NCBI RefSeq assembly: GCF_027943945.1 | Contig: NZ_AP027141.1 | Span: 3,038,001-3,102,000, forward strand | Origin: Microbacterium terricola | GTDB lineage: Bacteria; Actinomycetota; Actinomycetes; Actinomycetales; Microbacteriaceae | Reading direction: 5' to 3' | DNA: 64,000 nucleotides | Part shown: one piece after another, positions 52,106 to 61,148 of the stretch | How positions within the stretch are numbered: position 1 is the first letter of the stretch | Layout of the letters: every line of letters starts with the position of its first letter | Notes under the pieces: model-generated | Told to the model about the DNA's origin: nothing | Database searches by the model: none | What the model saw: the letters and a program-made list of their open reading frames with translations, nothing else | Position numbers and translations under genes: made by a program

Positions 52106-52585
52106 GTGATCGTGCCACCTCGCAGTCATATCCGCGCCGTGGTGGGCCTCGGCATCGTCGCAGCCGGTGTCGGCTTTGTCGCGTGCAGTGCGGAGGCGAA
52201 CCCGGGTGCGAACTCATCGGCCGCCAACGCGGACAGCACCTCGCCGACGCCGAGCACCGCTGTCACCAAAGCGCCCGCAACGGCTACGGACACCGACTAC
52301 GCGGACGGCGAGTACACCGCCACCGGATGGTATGGCGGGCTGCCGTCGCACCACGACGTCACTCTCACGATCGATGACGACGTGGTGACCGCGGTGGAAA
52401 TCACCACGCCCGCCGAGGACGAGACCTCGCTCGGCTATCAGCGGCGGTTCGCCGAGGCGCTACCCGGAGCCGTGATCGGGCGAAACATCGACGAGATCGC
52501 GCTCGACCGCCTCGCCGGTTCCAGCGGATGCTCGGAAGGCTTCATGGCCGCTCTCGCGAAGATCAAAGACCAGGCTGCTGCCTGA
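52106..52585 (+). CDS. FMN-binding-domain lipoprotein
   Basis: This 159-residue secreted lipoprotein (lipobox FVAC, Cys27) has a Ser/Thr/Ala-rich spacer and an FMN-binding-type domain: DGEYTATGWYGG, then DVTLTIDDDVVTAVEITTP. In such domains FMN can be covalently attached to a Thr; here a likely site is near the SSGCSEGF turn. It may take part in extracytoplasmic electron transfer. GTG 52106 or GTG 52112 are possible starts; GAGAGG lies before them. The gene stands alone upstream of an aldo/keto reductase gene. Confidence 0.75.
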   Translation: MIVPPRSHIRAVVGLGIVAAGVGFVACSAEANPGANSSAANADSTSPTPSTAVTKAPATATDTDYADGEYTATGWYGGLPSHHDVTLTIDDDVVTAVEITTPAEDETSLGYQRRFAEALPGAVIGRNIDEIALDRLAGSSGCSEGFMAALAKIKDQAAA

Positions 52586-52627
52586 TGGGATCACCCCGCC
52601 GCCCCCACGCCAGAAAGCAGGACTGAC

Positions 52628-53509
52628 ATGACCGTTCCGGTTCTCACGCTGAACAACGGCGTCGAACTCCCCGCCATCGGACTCGGCGTCTTCCAGACAC
52701 CGCCCGACGAGACCACCGCCGCCGTCGAGGCGGCGCTGCGCACCGGCTACCGCCACATCGACACCGCCGCCGCCTACGGCAACGAGCGCGAGGTGGGGGA
52801 GGGCATCCGTCGCTCCAAGGTCGCCCGTGAAGAGATTTTCATTGAGACGAAGGTCTGGATCAGTGACTACGGCTACGACGCCACCCTCCACGCGTTCGAC
52901 AAGAGCGCCGCCAAGCTGGGCATCGACCAGATCGATCTGCTGATCCTGCACCAGGCCCTACCCAGCCGCTTCGACCTCACCCTCGACGCCTACCGAGCGC
53001 TCGAGAGACTCCTTGCCGATGGCAAGGTACGCGCGATCGGCGTGAGCAACTTCATGCCCGACCACCTGACGCAGCTGCTCGCCGAGACCAGTGTGATCCC
53101 GGCCGTGAACCAGATCGAACTGCACCCCTACTTCCAGCAGAAGGAGCTGCAGGCGGCCGACGCCGAGCACGGGATCCTCACGCAAGCTTGGTCGCCGATC
53201 GGTGGGATCACCCACTACCGCGACTCCGACAGGAGTGCCCTCGAAGACCCGACCATCCTCGAGATCGCGAACGCGCACGGCAAGTCGGCCGCGCAGATCA
53301 TGCTCCGATGGGGCATCCAGGAGGGTCGCTCCGTCATCCCCAAGTCGACGAAGCCTGAACGCATCGCCGAGAACTTCGAAGTGTTCGACTTCGAGCTGAG
53401 CGCCGAGCAGGTCACCGCCATCGACGCGCTCGACACCGAGACCCGCGGAGGACCCGAGCCCGAGGCGATCACTCTCGAGACCTTCGGTCGACCGATCCCG
53501 GAGGCGTGA
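52628..53509 (+). CDS. Aldo/keto reductase
   Basis: This 293-residue NADPH-dependent reductase of the AKR superfamily shows the catalytic set: Asp in HIDTAAAYGNE (with Tyr), Lys in ETKVW and His in LILHQAL. The C-terminal block VIPKSTKPERIAEN that binds NADPH is also present. It resembles 2,5-diketo-D-gluconate reductase-type AKR5 enzymes. It follows the FMN lipoprotein by 42 nt; substrate unknown. The next gene is a divergent-looking but same-strand AraC regulator with its own leader. Confidence 0.9.
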   Translation: MTVPVLTLNNGVELPAIGLGVFQTPPDETTAAVEAALRTGYRHIDTAAAYGNEREVGEGIRRSKVAREEIFIETKVWISDYGYDATLHAFDKSAAKLGIDQIDLLILHQALPSRFDLTLDAYRALERLLADGKVRAIGVSNFMPDHLTQLLAETSVIPAVNQIELHPYFQQKELQAADAEHGILTQAWSPIGGITHYRDSDRSALEDPTILEIANAHGKSAAQIMLRWGIQEGRSVIPKSTKPERIAENFEVFDFELSAEQVTAIDALDTETRGGPEPEAITLETFGRPIPEA

Positions 53510-53653
53510 CGATGACCGCGGCGTGACGTAGCCACCCCCCACGATCGGAGCGCAAGCTTTTGTGCACTCCGCGCAGATCATCGGGGTGCGTGGTGCTCGT
53601 CGCACACAAATCGTATATTGTCCGAAGACAGGCACTCGATGAGGAGGCTGCAC

Positions 53654-54628
53654 GTGATCGCTGGACCCGTCACCCGAGGTGGAGTCTCCGATTTCACGAC
53701 CCATGACTTCACCGAGTTCCGCGCCGCCGCGAGCGAGTCGTTCGTGCCGCTGCAGGTCCGCTGCAACAACCCGGGCCGGTTCGCCGGCCGCATCCGGATG
53801 GCCGAGGTCGATGAGATCCACGTCTCGGAGGTAAGCGCACGCGAGCACACCGTCGAGCGAACCCCGGAGCTGATCACCCGGGGCGACCGCCGCTACTTCA
53901 AACTGAGCTTGCAGATCTCCGGCTCTAGCCTCCTGATCCAAGACAACCGCGAAGCGCTGCTTCAGCCGGGCGACATCGCGGTCTATGACACCGCCCGCCC
54001 CTATTCCCTCGTCTTCGATGACGATTTTCGGATGATGGTGGTGATGTTCCCCCAGACACTGCTCGACCTCCCCGCAGAGTCGGTGGGGCAGCTGACGGCG
54101 GTGCGATTCGCGCACGGCGAAGGGCTCCCGGGGATGATCGGCCCGTTCCTTGAGCAGATGGCCAATGGGATCGAGCGCCTCTCAGGCCCGACCGGCACCC
54201 GACTCGCCCACAACGCGATTGACCTCGTCACAACGATGTTCGCGAGCGAGCTCGGCGCGCTCAGCCCGACCGGCCACCAGGCACTCGCCACCCGCATCCG
54301 CCGATACATCGAGGATCACCTCGCCGACCCGCAGCTCGACCCCGCCGCGATCGCCGCCGCGCACTTCATCTCCACCAGGCACCTGCACGGTATCTTCCGC
54401 GAGGAGGGCACCACTGTCTCAACATGGGTGCGCACCCGACGGCTCGAGCACTGCCGCCGCGACCTTGCTGACCCCCTGCTCGCCGACCGGGCCATCGGCA
54501 CCATCGCGGCGCGGTGGGGGTTCATCGACGCAGCCCACTTCTCGCGGCTCTTCCGCGCGACGTTCGACCGGTCGCCGAGCGAGGTACGCGCGGCCGCGAT
54601 TCAGACTGGATCGGCGAAGTCCGCGTAG
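53654..54628 (+). CDS. AraC-family transcriptional regulator
   Basis: About 324 residues contain an N-terminal AraC-binding-domain (AraC/ToxN-like: RGDRRYFKLSLQISGSSLLIQ, LLQPGDIAVYDTARPYSL) and a C-terminal pair of helix-turn-helices (AAIAAAHFISTRHLHGIFREEG and GTIAARWGFIDAAHFSRLFRATFDRSPSEVR). GTG 53654 is chosen because AGGAGG lies 6 nt upstream; TTG 53618 and ATG 53639 are alternatives. Its 3' end overlaps the convergent MoaF-like gene by 28 nt. It likely controls the ADH/SDR/MoaF set nearby. Confidence 0.85.
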   Translation: MIAGPVTRGGVSDFTTHDFTEFRAAASESFVPLQVRCNNPGRFAGRIRMAEVDEIHVSEVSAREHTVERTPELITRGDRRYFKLSLQISGSSLLIQDNREALLQPGDIAVYDTARPYSLVFDDDFRMMVVMFPQTLLDLPAESVGQLTAVRFAHGEGLPGMIGPFLEQMANGIERLSGPTGTRLAHNAIDLVTTMFASELGALSPTGHQALATRIRRYIEDHLADPQLDPAAIAAAHFISTRHLHGIFREEGTTVSTWVRTRRLEHCRRDLADPLLADRAIGTIAARWGFIDAAHFSRLFRATFDRSPSEVRAAAIQTGSAKSA

Positions 54629-55416
54629 TCGGAGTACCCGAACTCGAGAATCTCGGCCCCGCCCGGGCTGTTGGCGACGACGCCGTCGCCCGTCAGGCCG
54701 ATGAATTTGCCGGTCGACCGGCCGCGGGCGTAGTCGAAGACGAACACCGTGCCGACGGGGATCTTCTCCTCACGCCAGGTGAAGAGGTACATGCCCTCCT
54801 CGAGCTTGTAGGTGGTGGTGAGCTCGGCAGCCGCATGCCCACGCTGCTCACCGATCAGGTTGTGCCAGACGAAGCGACGGGAGCTGAGGTAGATGTGCTC
54901 GTACAGGTGGCGGGAACTGTAGCGGAACAGTGTGCGCTTGCCGATGAGGTCGCGAGTAGGAGCGGGAAGCGGTCCACCCGTTGGAGCGCCGACGACGCGA
55001 CCAGGGTGGAAGGTCTGCGTCACGCGTGTCTCGCTCGCGAAATCTTCAGGCTGGATGACGGAGTGAACCACGAGACCCCACCCGATCGGCGGCGAGAACA
55101 CGAGCGTGATCGTCTCGACTTGTCGCTCGGCGATCGAGAAGTCCACCCAGAACGCACCGACGCCCACAGGCACGGCCTCGTAGGCATCCGTGCCGCCGCC
55201 GGCCCAATCGACGCCACTGACGGTCCAGGTGACGGTGGTCTCATCGAAGTCGACCGTCAGTGAGCCACCGCCCGAGAGATCAACGGTGACCGTGCGACCT
55301 GTCAGCGCGTCCGTGCGCGGAACCCGGTTGGTGTCGATCCCCTGCGCGAAGTCCTCCATATTGAGCCAATCGGGCGACTCGTCGCCAAGGATCAATTCAT
55401 CCTGATCGTTCGTCAT
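54601..55416 (-). CDS. MoaF-like protein 1
   Basis: This 271-residue protein of the MoaF type has two beta-barrel-like halves with SDLSGGGSLTVDFDETTVTWTVSG-type strands, VHSVIQPEDFASE and the paired motif RDLIGKRTLFRYSSRHLYEHIYLSSRRFVWHNLIGEQRGH. MoaF occurs near molybdopterin and sulfatase/catechol genes, but its function is not established. A second copy (57436-58254) shares the same motifs at clearly lower identity. ATG 55416 lies next to the upstream region of the alcohol dehydrogenase gene, so the two are divergent. Confidence 0.7.
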   Translation of the reverse strand: MTNDQDELILGDESPDWLNMEDFAQGIDTNRVPRTDALTGRTVTVDLSGGGSLTVDFDETTVTWTVSGVDWAGGGTDAYEAVPVGVGAFWVDFSIAERQVETITLVFSPPIGWGLVVHSVIQPEDFASETRVTQTFHPGRVVGAPTGGPLPAPTRDLIGKRTLFRYSSRHLYEHIYLSSRRFVWHNLIGEQRGHAAAELTTTYKLEEGMYLFTWREEKIPVGTVFVFDYARGRSTGKFIGLTGDGVVANSPGGAEILEFGYSDYADFADPV

Positions 55417-55554
55417 GTGCGGCAGTCTGACGCCCGAGACCTTCCGGCGGAACGGCTCAGCCGCCATCGTTCCCCCAGAGTCAAGGCCCGTTCCTGTCCC
55501 GACAAACCCGCGGACCCACGACAGAGACAACATGAAGCGACGAAGGAGTTGTTC

Positions 55555-56670
55555 GTGACGCGTGCACTCGAGACCACAGCCCGCCAGGTGGTGTTCCCCC
55601 GCAAGGGATCCGTCGACCTCGATGAAGTGGCCGTGGAGGCGCCGACCGGTGGCGACATGCTGCTCAGGGTGAAGCGGGTGGGCATCTGCGCGACCGACCT
55701 GCACCTGCTCGAGGGGCACATCGGCGATCCGTTCCCGCTGGTCCCTGGCCACGAATTCGTCGGCGAGATCGCGGCGCTCGGCCCCGAGGCGGAACGCGAC
55801 CGCGGCCTCGCCGTCGGCGACCGCGTGTCGGTGGAGATGCTCCTCCCCTGCAACCGGTGCGCGCGGTGCCGCGAAGGTCGGTACAACCTCTGTGATCGGG
55901 ATGATCCTGCGAGCGGTGAGCCCGTCGGACGTGAGTACGGCATCAACATCCCCCGTACGCACACCCCCGGGCTGTGGGGCGGCTACGCAGACATACTCAC
56001 CGTCCCCGCGAACGCGATCGTGCACCCGCTGCCTGCGAGCATCCCCTGGGACACCGCGGCACTCGTGGAACCGCTCGCGGTCGCCTTTCGGGCCGTCGCA
56101 CGAGGACGCGTGTCCCCAGGTGAGGATGTGGTAGTGATCGGTCCAGGTCCGGTCGGGCTGCTGATAGCCGCGGCAGCGAAGACCGCCGGCGCGGCGCGGG
56201 TCGTGATGGTGGGCACTCGCCAGTCACGCCTGGACCTCGCCCTGCGTTTCGGGGCGGACGCCACCGTCAACAGTCGCGAGGCCGACGCTCCGGATGCCGT
56301 GCGCGGCGCACTCGGCGGCCGGCTGGCGGATGCGGTCATCGAGATCGCCGGTGTGCCTGCCGCCCAGCGGCAGGCTGTCACTCTCGTCAGGCGAGGGGGC
56401 AGGGTCGTGCTCGCCGGCGCCTGCGGCGCGAACGCCCTCGTGGAGTTCCAGGCCGATGAGCAGCTGCTCACGCGGGAGATCGACATCCTGCCGTCGTTCC
56501 TCTCTGCCGGCGGGTATGAACCCTCGATCGCAGCGCTGGAGCGCAACGCGTTCCCGTACGCCGAATTGGTGACGCACCGGTTCCCCCTTGAAGATGTCGA
56601 GGCGGCTTACGAGGTCGTCCGCGGCAAGCAGGATGGCGTCATCAAGGCGATCCTGGTGCCGAATGACTGA
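55555..56670 (+). CDS. Zinc-dependent alcohol dehydrogenase
   Basis: This 371-residue medium-chain dehydrogenase has the catalytic zinc block (CATDLHLLEGHIGDPFPLVPGHEFVGE), the four-Cys structural zinc loop (CNRCARCREGRYNLC) and a GPGPVGLL nucleotide motif. It resembles sorbitol/threonine/glucose-type dehydrogenases. GTG 55555 follows AAGGAG by 6 nt; the frame is open further upstream but that stretch has no domain. It overlaps the SDR gene by 8 nt. It would oxidise a substrate alcohol in concert with the neighbouring SDR. Confidence 0.9.
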   Translation: MTRALETTARQVVFPRKGSVDLDEVAVEAPTGGDMLLRVKRVGICATDLHLLEGHIGDPFPLVPGHEFVGEIAALGPEAERDRGLAVGDRVSVEMLLPCNRCARCREGRYNLCDRDDPASGEPVGREYGINIPRTHTPGLWGGYADILTVPANAIVHPLPASIPWDTAALVEPLAVAFRAVARGRVSPGEDVVVIGPGPVGLLIAAAAKTAGAARVVMVGTRQSRLDLALRFGADATVNSREADAPDAVRGALGGRLADAVIEIAGVPAAQRQAVTLVRRGGRVVLAGACGANALVEFQADEQLLTREIDILPSFLSAGGYEPSIAALERNAFPYAELVTHRFPLEDVEAAYEVVRGKQDGVIKAILVPND

Positions 56671-57409
56671 GGCACGCGGCGTCCACGCCTTCGCGCCGAA
56701 CCTGCTGGCGGGGAAGATCGCCGTCGTCACGGGCGGCACGTCAGGGCTCGGCGCGGCGACGGCGCGCGTCCTCGCCGACCTCGGGGCAGAAGTCCACGCG
56801 GTCGGGCTCGGGTCCGCAGACACCCCGAAGCACGAACGGGTGCACCTTCGCGAGCTCGACGTGACCGACGACAGCCAGCTCACCCAGCTCTTCGACGAAC
56901 TCGACCGGCTGGACATCCTCGTCCCCGCGGCCGGCATCAGCCTGGGTGAGCGCGAGCTCGAATGGGAGGCGTTCCAACGTGTGGTGTCGATTCAGCTGCT
57001 CGCCGTCTACCGCACGATCGACCTCGCACGCGTCCTTCTCGCCGCGTCGCGGGGATCGATCGTGACCATCGCCTCCATGTACTCCTACTTCGGCGGCGGC
57101 GACATCGCCGCATACTCCGCCTCGAAGGGCGGAGTCGTGCAACTCACGAAGTCGCTTGCGCAGGTGTATGCCTCCGACGGCATCCGCGTCAACTCGATCG
57201 CACCGGGCTGGATCGACACCCCGTTGCTCGCACCGCTCAAGGACGACCCTGCTATCCGCGAGCGCCTGCTGTCCCGCACCCCGCTCGGCCGTTTCGGCGA
57301 CCCGGATGAGATCGGCACCGTCGTCGCCTTCCTCTGCACGGATGCGGCCTCGTTCATCACGGGTGCGGTTCTGCCGGTCGATGGCGGCTATCTCGTGACC
57401 GGCCTCTGA
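56663..57409 (+). CDS. Short-chain dehydrogenase/reductase
   Basis: This 248-residue classical SDR has the NAD motif TGGTSGLG near residues 22-29, the active-site Ser/Tyr/Lys in SMYSYFGGGDIAAYSASKGG and the PG motif APGWIDTPL. It starts inside the alcohol dehydrogenase gene, which shows tight coupling. Such pairs often oxidise a sugar alcohol or cyclic alcohol in two steps. The substrate is not evident. Confidence 0.92.
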   Translation: MTEARGVHAFAPNLLAGKIAVVTGGTSGLGAATARVLADLGAEVHAVGLGSADTPKHERVHLRELDVTDDSQLTQLFDELDRLDILVPAAGISLGERELEWEAFQRVVSIQLLAVYRTIDLARVLLAASRGSIVTIASMYSYFGGGDIAAYSASKGGVVQLTKSLAQVYASDGIRVNSIAPGWIDTPLLAPLKDDPAIRERLLSRTPLGRFGDPDEIGTVVAFLCTDAASFITGAVLPVDGGYLVTGL

Positions 57410-57435
57410 CCTCGACCATCAAGGAGAGCACGTAC

Positions 57436-58254
57436 ATGACCGAGATCTCGACCGACCGGCTCGACGCCGCACCCGCCGACGAGTGGCGCAGCTACGACGA
57501 GTTCGCCGCGGGCATCGACACGTACCGGCTGCCGAGCGCCGACCTCACGGGTGAGCAGCTGGCGATCGCGTTCGCCGGCGGGCCCACGGTGCACCTCAAT
57601 TTCACGGATGCGCAGACTGTGTCGTGGAGCGCGGATGGCGTGTTCGCGGGCAGCGGGTCGTCCACGGACCCCTATGACGCGGTCCACGTCCGCGACGGCG
57701 TCGTCTACGTGAACCTGCCGTTCTCATCTCGGAGCCGCGAGGCCCTCACCATCGTGTACTCGACCATGACACGTCGAGCGCTGGGTGTGCATTCGGTCAT
57801 CCAGCCGGAGCACGTCGAAGACGTGCCGCAGGTGACGCAGGAGTTCTGGGCGGGAGCCGTCGTCGGGGGCGAGGTGACCGGTGAGGAACCCGGACCGTCG
57901 CGCGACCTCATCGGCAAGCGCAACATATACCGGTACAGCCCTGCGCATCTCTACGAGCACGTTTACATGTCGAGCGAGCGGTACATGTGGCAGTGCCTCC
58001 AGGGAGTCCAGCGCGGCCACGGGGATGTCGACCTGTCGACCGTGTGGAAGTTCGCCGACGGCCTCTACCTCTTCTGCTTCCGCGAGTTCAAGATCGCGGT
58101 GGCGAGCGTTTGGCTGCACGATCTGGGTTACGCGCTGCGCACCACCGGCATCTTCCTCGGTCTCAACGGATCAGGCGAGTCCCAACACTCTGGCGCCGGG
58201 GGCCACATCTACCCGCTCGGCGCCGTCGCATACCCCGACATCCAGCCGATCTGA
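57436..58254 (+). CDS. MoaF-like protein 2
   Basis: This 272-residue protein shares the MoaF motifs with the gene at 54601 (GIDTYRLPS, RDLIGKRNIYRYSPAHLYEHVYMSSERYMWQCLQGVQRGH, FREFKIAVASVW). It is preceded by AAGGAG and follows the SDR by 26 nt, in the operon adh-sdr-moaF-ntf2. Having a coupled copy and a divergent copy in one locus suggests that both act in the same pathway, possibly on a common bound ligand. Confidence 0.7.
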   Translation: MTEISTDRLDAAPADEWRSYDEFAAGIDTYRLPSADLTGEQLAIAFAGGPTVHLNFTDAQTVSWSADGVFAGSGSSTDPYDAVHVRDGVVYVNLPFSSRSREALTIVYSTMTRRALGVHSVIQPEHVEDVPQVTQEFWAGAVVGGEVTGEEPGPSRDLIGKRNIYRYSPAHLYEHVYMSSERYMWQCLQGVQRGHGDVDLSTVWKFADGLYLFCFREFKIAVASVWLHDLGYALRTTGIFLGLNGSGESQHSGAGGHIYPLGAVAYPDIQPI

Positions 58255-58270
58255 TCGAGGAGACGAAACC

Positions 58271-58660
58271 ATGCCCACGAACAAGGAGATCATCGAGGCC
58301 CACTACGCGGGCTTCGTCGAAGGCGATTTCGCGGCAGTGATGGCGCCGTTCGCCGACGACATCGTCTGGACGGAGGCGGACGGCTTTCCTCTGGCAGGCA
58401 CCTACGTCGGGCCGCAAGCTGTCGCCGAGAATGTGTTCGCCGCTCTTCAGCGCGATTGGGACGGCTACGCACTCGTCGTCGACGAGGTGCTGCAGGATGG
58501 CGACACGGTCGTGGCCGTCGGCACGTACTCGGGCACCTACAAGGCTACCGGGCGCGACTTCTCGGCGCGCGTGGTCCACGTCTGGCGTCTGCGCGACGGC
58601 ATGGCCGTGAAGTTCGAGCAGGTCACCGACACCGCCATGGTGAACGCGGCCATCGACTGA
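58271..58660 (+). CDS. NTF2/SnoaL-like protein
   Basis: This 129-residue protein has the SnoaL-like pattern EIIEAHYAGFVEGDFAAVMAPFADDIVW, then TYVGPQAVAENVF and VHVWRLRDGMAVKFEQVTD. Such cone-shaped domains are lyases, isomerases or hydrolases of small substrates. It follows the second MoaF-like gene by 16 nt and probably completes the catabolic operon. Confidence 0.82.
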   Translation: MPTNKEIIEAHYAGFVEGDFAAVMAPFADDIVWTEADGFPLAGTYVGPQAVAENVFAALQRDWDGYALVVDEVLQDGDTVVAVGTYSGTYKATGRDFSARVVHVWRLRDGMAVKFEQVTDTAMVNAAID

Positions 58661-58674
58661 CCGCACGGGCGGTC
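58659..58674. terminator. Short hairpin between convergent genes
   Basis: GACCGC (58659-58664) and GCGGTC (58669-58674) pair around ACGG at the very end of the NTF2-like gene, just before the convergent livF stop. The 6-bp stem is short, so termination is only probable. Confidence 0.4.
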
Positions 58675-58678
58675 GAAT

Positions 58679-59392
58679 CTAGGCGAGGCGGTACGCCTGC
58701 TCGAGGCGGTCGGGCGCCTTCCTCAGCTCGGCCGCCGGCGCGTTCAGCACGACCCGCCCCTGCGCCATCGCGTACGCGTCGACGGCCAGGTCGAGCGCCA
58801 GTTGCGTGAACTGCTCGATCAGGATCACCCCGACGCCCGCGTCAGCGATGCGTCGAAGGGCAGGCACCAGTCGTCGCACGACGATGGGCGCGAGCCCCAG
58901 CGACATCTCATCGATCACGAGGAACCGAGGCTGGGCGACGAGCGCTTGACCGATGGCGAGCATCTGCTGCTGCCCACCAGACAGGGACCCGGCAAGGCGT
59001 CCGCCGAGCGGCTGCAACTCCTCGAAGAGAGCGTGCACCCGGTCGACGGCAGCAGCGCGCTCCGCACGCGGCACAAGGAACGAGGCAGTCCGCAGGTTGT
59101 CGATAACGGTCATGTCCTTGAGCACCCGGTGCCCCTCGGGCACGGTCGCGAGACCCGCGGCACGGATGGCGGTGGGCTTCCTGCCGGTCAGATCTTCGTC
59201 GCCGATCGATACCGAGCCATCACGAGGCTTCAGCACCCCCGCCAGCGCGAGCACGAGAGACGACTTCCCGGCGCCGTTCGGTCCGAGCAGGGCCGTGATG
59301 GCCCCCGGTTCGGCACGCAGGTCCACGGCGTGCACGACCTCGCGGCCTCCGCGGTCGATCGAGAGCCCGCTGACGATCAGCGACTCGCTCAT
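58679..59392 (-). CDS. livF: Branched-chain-amino-acid-type ABC ATPase (LivF)
   Basis: This 237-residue ATPase of the HAAT family has Walker A GPNGAGKSS, the LivF segment GLATVPEGHRVLKDMTVIDNL, signature LSGGQQQM and Walker B FLVIDEMSLGLAP. It is the last gene of the importer operon and overlaps livG (ATGA). The transported substrate is unclear: HAAT importers also take up amides, urea or aromatic acids. Confidence 0.93.
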   Translation of the reverse strand: MSESLIVSGLSIDRGGREVVHAVDLRAEPGAITALLGPNGAGKSSLVLALAGVLKPRDGSVSIGDEDLTGRKPTAIRAAGLATVPEGHRVLKDMTVIDNLRTASFLVPRAERAAAVDRVHALFEELQPLGGRLAGSLSGGQQQMLAIGQALVAQPRFLVIDEMSLGLAPIVVRRLVPALRRIADAGVGVILIEQFTQLALDLAVDAYAMAQGRVVLNAPAAELRKAPDRLEQAYRLA

Positions 59393-60108
59393 ACGGTGGC
59401 CTCCAGATCGGATGTTCCGAGGTACGCCCGGCGCACCTCGGCGGAAGCCAGCACCTCGGCAGTCGGTCCGTAGGCGATCAGCTGGCCGAAGTCGAGCACG
59501 GCGGTTGCGCCGCAGACGGTGGAAACCAGATCCATGTCGTGGTCGACGAGGATCACGAGCGCGCCGAACTCGGACGGAATGCGTCGGATCAGTCCGGTGA
59601 GGCGCTCCGTCTCGGAGACGTCGAGACCAGCGCCGGGCTCGTCGAGAAGCACGAGCTTCGGTCCACCGCAGACCGTCTTCGCCAGTTCCACAAGGCGGCG
59701 TTCCAGCATGGTGAGCTCGGATCCGGGGCGGTCGAGCCCCGTCAGCCCGACGAAGTCCACCGCCTCGTGCACCGCCTCACGACCGCCGCCCGTGTGCTCG
59801 GCGGAGAGACGGATGTTGTCCCACGCTGTGAGGGTGTGGATCACCTGCTCCTGCTGGAAGGTGCGTCGCAGCCCCCATCTGGCGCGCTTCGCCGGGTTCA
59901 TCGCCAGCAGGTCGACCCCGTCGAAGGTCAACGTGCCCGTCGCCGGGACGGCGAACCCTGACAGCACGTTGAAGAACGTGGTCTTGCCGGCTCCGTTCGG
60001 GCCGACGAGACCGCAGACGTCGCGCTCGAACACGAGCGACAGGTCGTTGATCGGCTTCACTCCGCCATACACGACGGTGAGATTCTCGACCGTCAGTGCC
60101 CCGGTCAC
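59389..60108 (-). CDS. livG: Branched-chain-amino-acid-type ABC ATPase (LivG)
   Basis: This 239-residue second ATPase has Walker A GPNGAGKTT, a LivG-like GLRRTFQQEQVIHTLTAWDN block, a weakened signature (the LSGGQ position reads LTMLERRLVELAK) and Walker B LVLLDEPGAGLDV. The GTG at 60108 overlaps the livM stop (GTGA). The non-canonical signature helix is a family variation of LivG-type subunits rather than clear damage. Confidence 0.9.
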   Translation of the reverse strand: MTGALTVENLTVVYGGVKPINDLSLVFERDVCGLVGPNGAGKTTFFNVLSGFAVPATGTLTFDGVDLLAMNPAKRARWGLRRTFQQEQVIHTLTAWDNIRLSAEHTGGGREAVHEAVDFVGLTGLDRPGSELTMLERRLVELAKTVCGGPKLVLLDEPGAGLDVSETERLTGLIRRIPSEFGALVILVDHDMDLVSTVCGATAVLDFGQLIAYGPTAEVLASAEVRRAYLGTSDLEATV

Positions 60109-61148
60109 GATTTGCCCTTCTTGGTGATCGTGCGTGTGATGCGCCGAGCGAGGCCCTGCAGTTGACCCGCGATTCCCTGCGGTGCTGTCGTGAGCGCTTG
60201 GATCATCCCGAGTCCCAGGATCACGAAGATGAGGTTGCCATCGACGCCGATGGAGTTCAGCAGCGGGGGCAGCCCTTGCGAGAGGAAGCCGGCGATGGCT
60301 GCACCGAGAAGGGAGAAGCCGCCACCGATGAGCACCGTCGCAAAGAGCAGGATCGATTGCGATGCCTTGAACGAGATGGGGTCGAGAAGCCCGGCGTTGC
60401 CGGCGAGCAGACCGCCGGCGACACCCGTCGTCGCCGAGACGACTGCCAGCGCCCAGAGGCGGTAGCGGACCGTCCCGATTCCGGCGGCGAGCGCTCCCGC
60501 CTCGCTCTGGCGCATCGCCGCCCACGCTCGCCCGGGCCGGTTGGCCAAGTGCAGCGCGATGATCACGAACATGATCGCCGTGACGATGAGCACATAGCGG
60601 AAGTAGTCAGGGTCGGTCGTTCCGAGTACCGGGCGCGGAAGGGGCTTCTGAAGCACCCCGCCGGCGGCTCTTCCCAGGAAGCCCTCCCCTCCGTTCGGAA
60701 ATCCCGTGACGGTGAAGACGACTTCGAACGCTCCCGCGAGCATGAGGGTGACGATCGCGAGGTTGAGCCCGGAGAGCCGCAGCGCGGGCAGGCCGACCAG
60801 AACACCGATGATGCCGGTGCCGACGGCCGCGATCACCAGCAGCAGCTCGAAGGGGAGCGCCGTCGCGTGGCCGACGCGCAGGGTGATCCACCCGCCGACG
60901 CCCATGAGCGAGACCTGCCCGAGCGCGACCAGGCCGAGCCGGCCGTAGAGGAGCGCGATGCCGGCGGCGGGGATGGCGAAGATCGCGCATGCCGTCATGA
61001 TCCGGGTCCAATAGGCGCCGAGCAGGATCGGTCCGAACACCAGCGCGAGCACGAGGAAGACAGCGACCGCGATGTTCCGAGCGGAGAAGATGCGCCCCCG
61101 CGACCACAGTGAGACCCTGCTGGAACGTTGCTGCACGGAGGCGGTCAT
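60105..61148 (-). CDS. livM: Branched-chain-amino-acid-type ABC permease (LivM)
   Basis: This 347-residue permease has about ten segments, with the LivM blocks ARNIAVAVFLVLALVFGP, YGRLGLVALGQVSLMGVGGW, LRLSGLNLAIVTLMLAG and the loop LANRPGRAWAAMRQSEAGA. It starts within 4 nt of livH (61145/61148) and overlaps livG by 4 nt. Confidence 0.92.
   Translation of the reverse strand: MTASVQQRSSRVSLWSRGRIFSARNIAVAVFLVLALVFGPILLGAYWTRIMTACAIFAIPAAGIALLYGRLGLVALGQVSLMGVGGWITLRVGHATALPFELLLVIAAVGTGIIGVLVGLPALRLSGLNLAIVTLMLAGAFEVVFTVTGFPNGGEGFLGRAAGGVLQKPLPRPVLGTTDPDYFRYVLIVTAIMFVIIALHLANRPGRAWAAMRQSEAGALAAGIGTVRYRLWALAVVSATTGVAGGLLAGNAGLLDPISFKASQSILLFATVLIGGGFSLLGAAIAGFLSQGLPPLLNSIGVDGNLIFVILGLGMIQALTTAPQGIAGQLQGLARRITRTITKKGKS

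Noticed and set aside
59389..60108. Damaged livG because the ABC signature is not LSGGQ
   Set aside because: LivG subunits of this importer family often have weak signatures; all other motifs and the coupled gene order are intact.
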